The notes under the pieces are model-generated. The model saw only the letters and a list, made by a program, of their open reading frames with translations, made no database searches and was not told the origin of the DNA. Made by a program: the position numbers and the translations under genes. A stretch of 14,643 bases of DNA from contig JAHWJF010000013.1 of NCBI GenBank assembly GCA_019348515.1, positions 2,032 through 16,674 on the forward strand. The letters run 5' to 3'. This DNA is from Chloroflexota bacterium. GTDB taxonomy: Bacteria; Chloroflexota; Chloroflexia; Thermomicrobiales; UBA6265. Positions 11,343-14,643 of the stretch are shown in pieces (within the stretch, counting starts at the first letter, position 1; the number at the start of each line of letters is the position of its first letter).

Positions 11343-12038
11343 ATGACACCCTCATCCTTAGCCTCCGTTACAGGTACCCTGGAACTCAGCTCTGATGACC
11401 CCCAGACGGCGCTCGACGCCGTGCAGCGGGAGATCACAGCCTGCACACTCTGCGTCGAGGCGGGTTTCATCCCCACGGCGCGCCCGATCTTCCGTGGACA
11501 TGTGGGACAGCGGTTGATGATCGTGGGGCAGGCGCCGGGACCGTCGGCCGGGGAGAGGCCGCTGCCATACACCGGCGCCACCGGGCGCACGCTGCAACGC
11601 TGGCTCGAGCGGGCCGGGTTTCCTCCTGGGTCGCTGCATCGCGACTTCTACCTGACCAGTCTCACGAAGTGCTTCCCCGGCCCGGCGACGGGCCGCGGCG
11701 GGAAAGGGGATCGACCACCATCCGCCACGGAGATCGCCTTCTGCGCCAGGCATCTGGACCGGGAGATCGCGCTGGTGCGGCCGGAGATCGTCGTCTCGCT
11801 CGGGCGGCTGGCCGCGGAGCGACTCGATCCGACGGCGCGCAAACTATCACTGGTCGATCTCGTCGGGAGCTTTCGCTTGGTCGAGCGCGCGGGGCATCGC
11901 TTTCACCTGCTACCTCTGCCGCACCCTTCCGGCGTCTCGCGTTGGCTGAACGACCGGACGCATCAGGGGCGGCTGAATGAGGCGCTGGCAGTATTGAGCC
12001 GGGAGTCGGAAGTCGGAAGTCGTGGAGTTAGGGATTAA
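11343..12038 (+). CDS. Uracil-DNA glycosylase superfamily protein with Fe-S type cysteines
   Basis: A 231-residue DNA repair enzyme expected to remove uracil from DNA by cutting the base-sugar bond. Motif A is VGQAPG (61-66) followed by PYTGATGRTLQRWL, and the second motif is HPSGVSRWLN (194-203). Four cysteines (C34 and C37 in CTLC, C110, C134) fit the 4Fe-4S site of the thermophile-type families 4 and 5; I cannot assign the family more exactly. The last ten residues (ESEVGSRGVR) are encoded by a dispersed GAGTCGGAAGTCGG-type repeat and are probably an accretion to the native C-terminus. ATG 11343 lacks a ribosome site; a nearby CATAAT suggests a leaderless transcript. It lies directly after the terminator of the Gly-rich cluster and is an independent unit. 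Confidence 0.88.
   Translation: MTPSSLASVTGTLELSSDDPQTALDAVQREITACTLCVEAGFIPTARPIFRGHVGQRLMIVGQAPGPSAGERPLPYTGATGRTLQRWLERAGFPPGSLHRDFYLTSLTKCFPGPATGRGGKGDRPPSATEIAFCARHLDREIALVRPEIVVSLGRLAAERLDPTARKLSLVDLVGSFRLVERAGHRFHLLPLPHPSGVSRWLNDRTHQGRLNEALAVLSRESEVGSRGVRD
11999..12030. repeat. GAGTCGGAAGTCGG-type repeat inside the end of the glycosylase gene
   Basis: GAGTCGGAAGTCGGAAGTCG-like steps encode the last residues of the glycosylase. The reverse complement resembles the tract at 8667-8700, and a forward-type tract (CCTCCGACCTCCGACTCCC) lies 70 bp downstream at 12099-12117. Confidence 0.55.
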
Positions 12039-12361
12039 TCGGCACTACGGCCGGTAGGGGCAATAGTCCGCCGCCCACGGCAAACCCGTCGCCAACACCT
12101 CCGACCTCCGACTCCCACTCCGTTCCGGCCGGGGCAGCGTATCCTAGTCAAAGAATCGTTGGCCCTCATGACCAGAGCAGGAGAGGAGCGGGCTGCTCAG
12201 GCCCGTCCATACACACTGCATAGGCAGAAGGAAACGGGAATAGACAGGTATGGACGGTGGGTAGCGACCGACCGAACTGGCGGGAGGGCGAGCATCGAGA
12301 TGTCGTTCGAGAGCGCCCGACGCGTGGCAGAGCCGTGAGTTACGGTCGTGGATGGAGCGAG
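12039..12361. other. Spacer before the MMPL gene, 323 bp, with a possible short upstream ORF
   Basis: It holds a CCGACCTCCGACT tract (12099-12117) but no recognisable gene. ATG 12300 opens a 12-codon frame ending TGA at 12336-12338, behind a GGGAGGG (12282-12288); its stop overlaps an alternative GTG (12335) of the MMPL gene. A minus-strand open frame crossing 12197-12601 overlaps the MMPL gene and is rejected. No clear promoter was found. Confidence 0.45.
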
Positions 12362-14643
12362 GTGGGCGACCAACCTGGTGACGGCCACGAGCCAGGCCCC
12401 GAGAGGCTGCCAGCGTTCAACCGGCTCGGTATCGCGATGGCGCGCTATCACGGGCTCGTCGTCGCGGTCTGGGTTGTTATCCTGGTTGGCAGCGCGCTCC
12501 TGGTGCCGCGCTTCCATTCGTCGGTCACCGGCCCCCCACTCGATGTTCTCGGCTCCGACTCCTACCGCGCCCAGGAGATCATTGCGACGCGTTTCGACCA
12601 ACCGTTCGCCGAGCAGGACCTCGTCGTCTTCGAATCGGAGACGCTGGTCGCCACTGATGACGAGTTCCGCGCCGTCATCAATACGGCGCTCGATCGCGTA
12701 GAGGAGTTTCCCGGCGTCGTCAGCGTGGTCTCGCCGTTCGACCCTCGAGCGGGGGGGTTGGTTTCCGAAGGGGGCAACGTCGCCACGGCGGTTGTTGGGT
12801 TAAGTGGGTCGAACGCGGACCGGCAGGCCCTGTCCCCGCGGCTGACCGAGGCGGCCGCATCGGCGGCGACGGATGAGGTTCGTGTCTACGTTACTGGGCG
12901 CTCGCCGCTGATCGCCGAACTCGTGGACCAACAGGAGGAGGATCTTTCACGGGCGGAACGGCTGGGATTGCCGCTTGCGCTCCTGATCCTGCTGATCGCC
13001 TCGGGCACCGTTGTCGCCGCCAGTCTGCCGCTGCTGTTGGCGATGGCCGGGGTGATCGTCACCTTTGGCATGCTGGGCGCCGTGTCGACGTTCACCGAGT
13101 TCAATCTGTTCGTCCCCAACATTGCCACGATGATCGGGCTCGGCGTCGGCATCGACTACGCGCTGTTCATCGTCAACCGCTACCGGGAAGAGCTGGCCCG
13201 CGGCGCAGATCCCAGACGCGCGGTGGCGACCACGACCGCGACCGCCGGCAGGACCGTCTTCTTTTCCGGGCTCACCGTCCTCCTTTCGCTCGCGGGTCTT
13301 CTGTTGGTCAACGCCCGCATCTTCCAGGAGCTTGCGCTGGGGGCGATGTCCGCGGTCTTGATCATGGCCCTGGGCGCCTTGACTCTGGTGCCGGCGCTGT
13401 TGGCCTGGTTGGGCCCTCGTGTCAACGCGCTTCGTCTGCCCGGCAGGAGCCAGCAATCGGTGAGCTTCGGTGGAGAGCGGTTCTGGGAACGATGGGCGCG
13501 CACGATCATGCAGCGTCCGGGGGTGTGGGCGGCTGGGGCCATCGTCATCCTCCTGCTCCTCGCCGCGCCGGTCACCCGCCTCAATCTGGCACTAGACACG
13601 GGAACCAGCGATATCGGCCAGCAGTCGGCCGGGCTGGGGCGCGAGATCCTGGAACGGGAGTTCAACGAGGGCCGTATCTCGCCGCTCGAGGTCGTCTACG
13701 TCAGTCAGGACGGTCCCCTCGACGATGCGGATCTCGAGACCATCGCCCGTCTCTCTGAGCTGCTGGCCAATGACTACGCGGCCGTCTCTGTCACCTCGGT
13801 GACCACCCTCCTCGATCGCTTCGTTGGCAACCACTCGGTCGAGACGCTCGAGCTCGCCGCGACCTTTCCTCAAGTCGTGGAGGGATCCGGAGACCTGATC
13901 AACCTCGCCAGCGGCAGCGACGTCGCGGTCATCCGCGCCGTCCCGCGCTGGTCACCCGATTCTCCAGGACCGCTTGAGCTCGTGCAGCGGGTCCGCGACA
14001 CGATGGTGCCCAACGTGCTCGAAAGCCAGGGGGTGGACGCCGAGGTCGTCGTCGGCGGTCTCAGCGCCCAGATCGTCGACATCACCGCCGAATCGCTCCG
14101 CAAGCTCCCGGTGGTGATCGGCCTGGTGGTGATGCTCTCGTTCGTCCTCCTGGCGCTCGTCTTCCGCAGCATCGTCATCCCGATCAAGGCCATCCTGATG
14201 AATGTGCTCAGCATCGCCGCCGCCTATGGTCTGCTCGTCGTCGTCTTTCAGGAAGGGGCTGGGGCCAAGGTCTTTGATTTCCAGCGAACCGGGGCCACAC
14301 AGGTCTACCTGCCCTTGCTCACCTTCGCTGTGCTCTTCGGGCTCTCCATGGACTACGAGGTCTTTCTGCTAGGGCGGATCAAGGAGGAGTGGGAGCTCAC
14401 CAGGAACAACCAGAGTGCCGTTGTGCGGGGACTGCAACGAACCGGCGCCGTGATCACCACGGCGGCGGCAATCATGGTGACCGTCTTTGCCGCCTTCACC
14501 TTCGCCCGGCTCACCGAGGTCAAGACGCTCGGCTTCTCGCTCGCCGCCGCGGTGCTGATCGACGCCACCCTGATCCGCATCATCCTCGTCCCGGCCGCGA
14601 TGCAGCTGATGGGGGAGTGGAACTGGTGGTTCCCGGCCTGGCT
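12362..14643 (+). CDS. MMPL-family (RND-type) transporter, 3' end outside window
   Basis: An inner-membrane transporter of the MMPL/RND class, related to proteins that move lipids or other hydrophobic compounds using the proton gradient. 760 residues are visible and the chain is near its end. Topology follows the family: TM1 (32-49), a large extracytoplasmic domain (about 50-200), TM2-6 (about 203-360), TM7 (388-405), a second extracytoplasmic domain (about 406-575) and TM8-12 (582-750). The paired Asp-Tyr sites are present: D265 in GLGVGIDYALFIVNRY and D664 in FGLSMDYEVFLLGRI. GTG 12362 is chosen for the GGAG at 12354-12357; GTG 12335 and GTG 12257 are open alternatives in frame, and ATG 12443 would still include TM1. 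The cargo cannot be told; no biosynthetic genes are adjacent. Confidence 0.92.
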   Translation, partial: MGDQPGDGHEPGPERLPAFNRLGIAMARYHGLVVAVWVVILVGSALLVPRFHSSVTGPPLDVLGSDSYRAQEIIATRFDQPFAEQDLVVFESETLVATDDEFRAVINTALDRVEEFPGVVSVVSPFDPRAGGLVSEGGNVATAVVGLSGSNADRQALSPRLTEAAASAATDEVRVYVTGRSPLIAELVDQQEEDLSRAERLGLPLALLILLIASGTVVAASLPLLLAMAGVIVTFGMLGAVSTFTEFNLFVPNIATMIGLGVGIDYALFIVNRYREELARGADPRRAVATTTATAGRTVFFSGLTVLLSLAGLLLVNARIFQELALGAMSAVLIMALGALTLVPALLAWLGPRVNALRLPGRSQQSVSFGGERFWERWARTIMQRPGVWAAGAIVILLLLAAPVTRLNLALDTGTSDIGQQSAGLGREILEREFNEGRISPLEVVYVSQDGPLDDADLETIARLSELLANDYAAVSVTSVTTLLDRFVGNHSVETLELAATFPQVVEGSGDLINLASGSDVAVIRAVPRWSPDSPGPLELVQRVRDTMVPNVLESQGVDAEVVVGGLSAQIVDITAESLRKLPVVIGLVVMLSFVLLALVFRSIVIPIKAILMNVLSIAAAYGLLVVVFQEGAGAKVFDFQRTGATQVYLPLLTFAVLFGLSMDYEVFLLGRIKEEWELTRNNQSAVVRGLQRTGAVITTAAAIMVTVFAAFTFARLTEVKTLGFSLAAAVLIDATLIRIILVPAAMQLMGEWNWWFPAW

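Noticed and set aside
12197..12601. Minus-strand open frame before and into the MMPL gene
   Set aside because: No recognisable domain, no ribosome site, and it overlaps the N-terminal coding part of the transporter.

Overview
The window is high-GC bacterial DNA with many GTG starts placed 6-7 nt after GGAGG-type ribosome binding sites. Several traits point to a Chloroflexota, Thermomicrobia-like genome: a CAP protein with a twin-arginine-like leader followed by a long lysine-rich linker, an L,D-transpeptidase with duplicated FLDW/FLDY modules, and small Gly/Asn/Ser-rich secreted proteins. This placement is inference from protein style; there is no marker gene in the window.

Layout. 1-1586 (minus) is an M13 metallopeptidase cut by the window edge just before its expected HExxH. 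A 536 bp divergent spacer leads to a metallo-beta-lactamase-fold lactonase-like hydrolase (2123-2866, plus). Two divergent zinc-ribbon/two-helix membrane proteins follow (3051-3479 minus, 3684-4352 plus), then an unrecognised protein (4470-4877, plus). A convergent spacer with hairpin repeats separates this from a minus-strand run: zinc-ribbon/one-helix protein (7343-8074), L,D-transpeptidase (5844-7190) and CAP-domain protein (5065-5694). An XRE-type regulator (8207-8614, plus) diverges from that run. nnrE (8758-9504, minus) converges on the regulator across a repeat-rich spacer.

The most unusual part is 9804-11300: three small tandem genes for Gly/Asn/Ser-rich proteins sharing a C-terminal DASGG motif. 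The first two have export signals; the third has none. The spacers before genes 2 and 3 share a leader element, and the third gene ends in two stacked hairpins, the second a strong intrinsic terminator. A uracil-DNA glycosylase (11343-12038) and an MMPL-family transporter (from 12362, cut near its end by the right edge) close the window.

Several genes act in or beyond the cell envelope (M13 peptidase, CAP protein, L,D-transpeptidase, MMPL transporter, the small Gly-rich proteins, three zinc-ribbon membrane proteins). Two known housekeeping repair functions are interspersed: NAD(P)HX epimerisation and uracil excision. Short G-rich hairpin repeats and CGACT/CCGACT-type tracts sit at the 3' ends of several genes.
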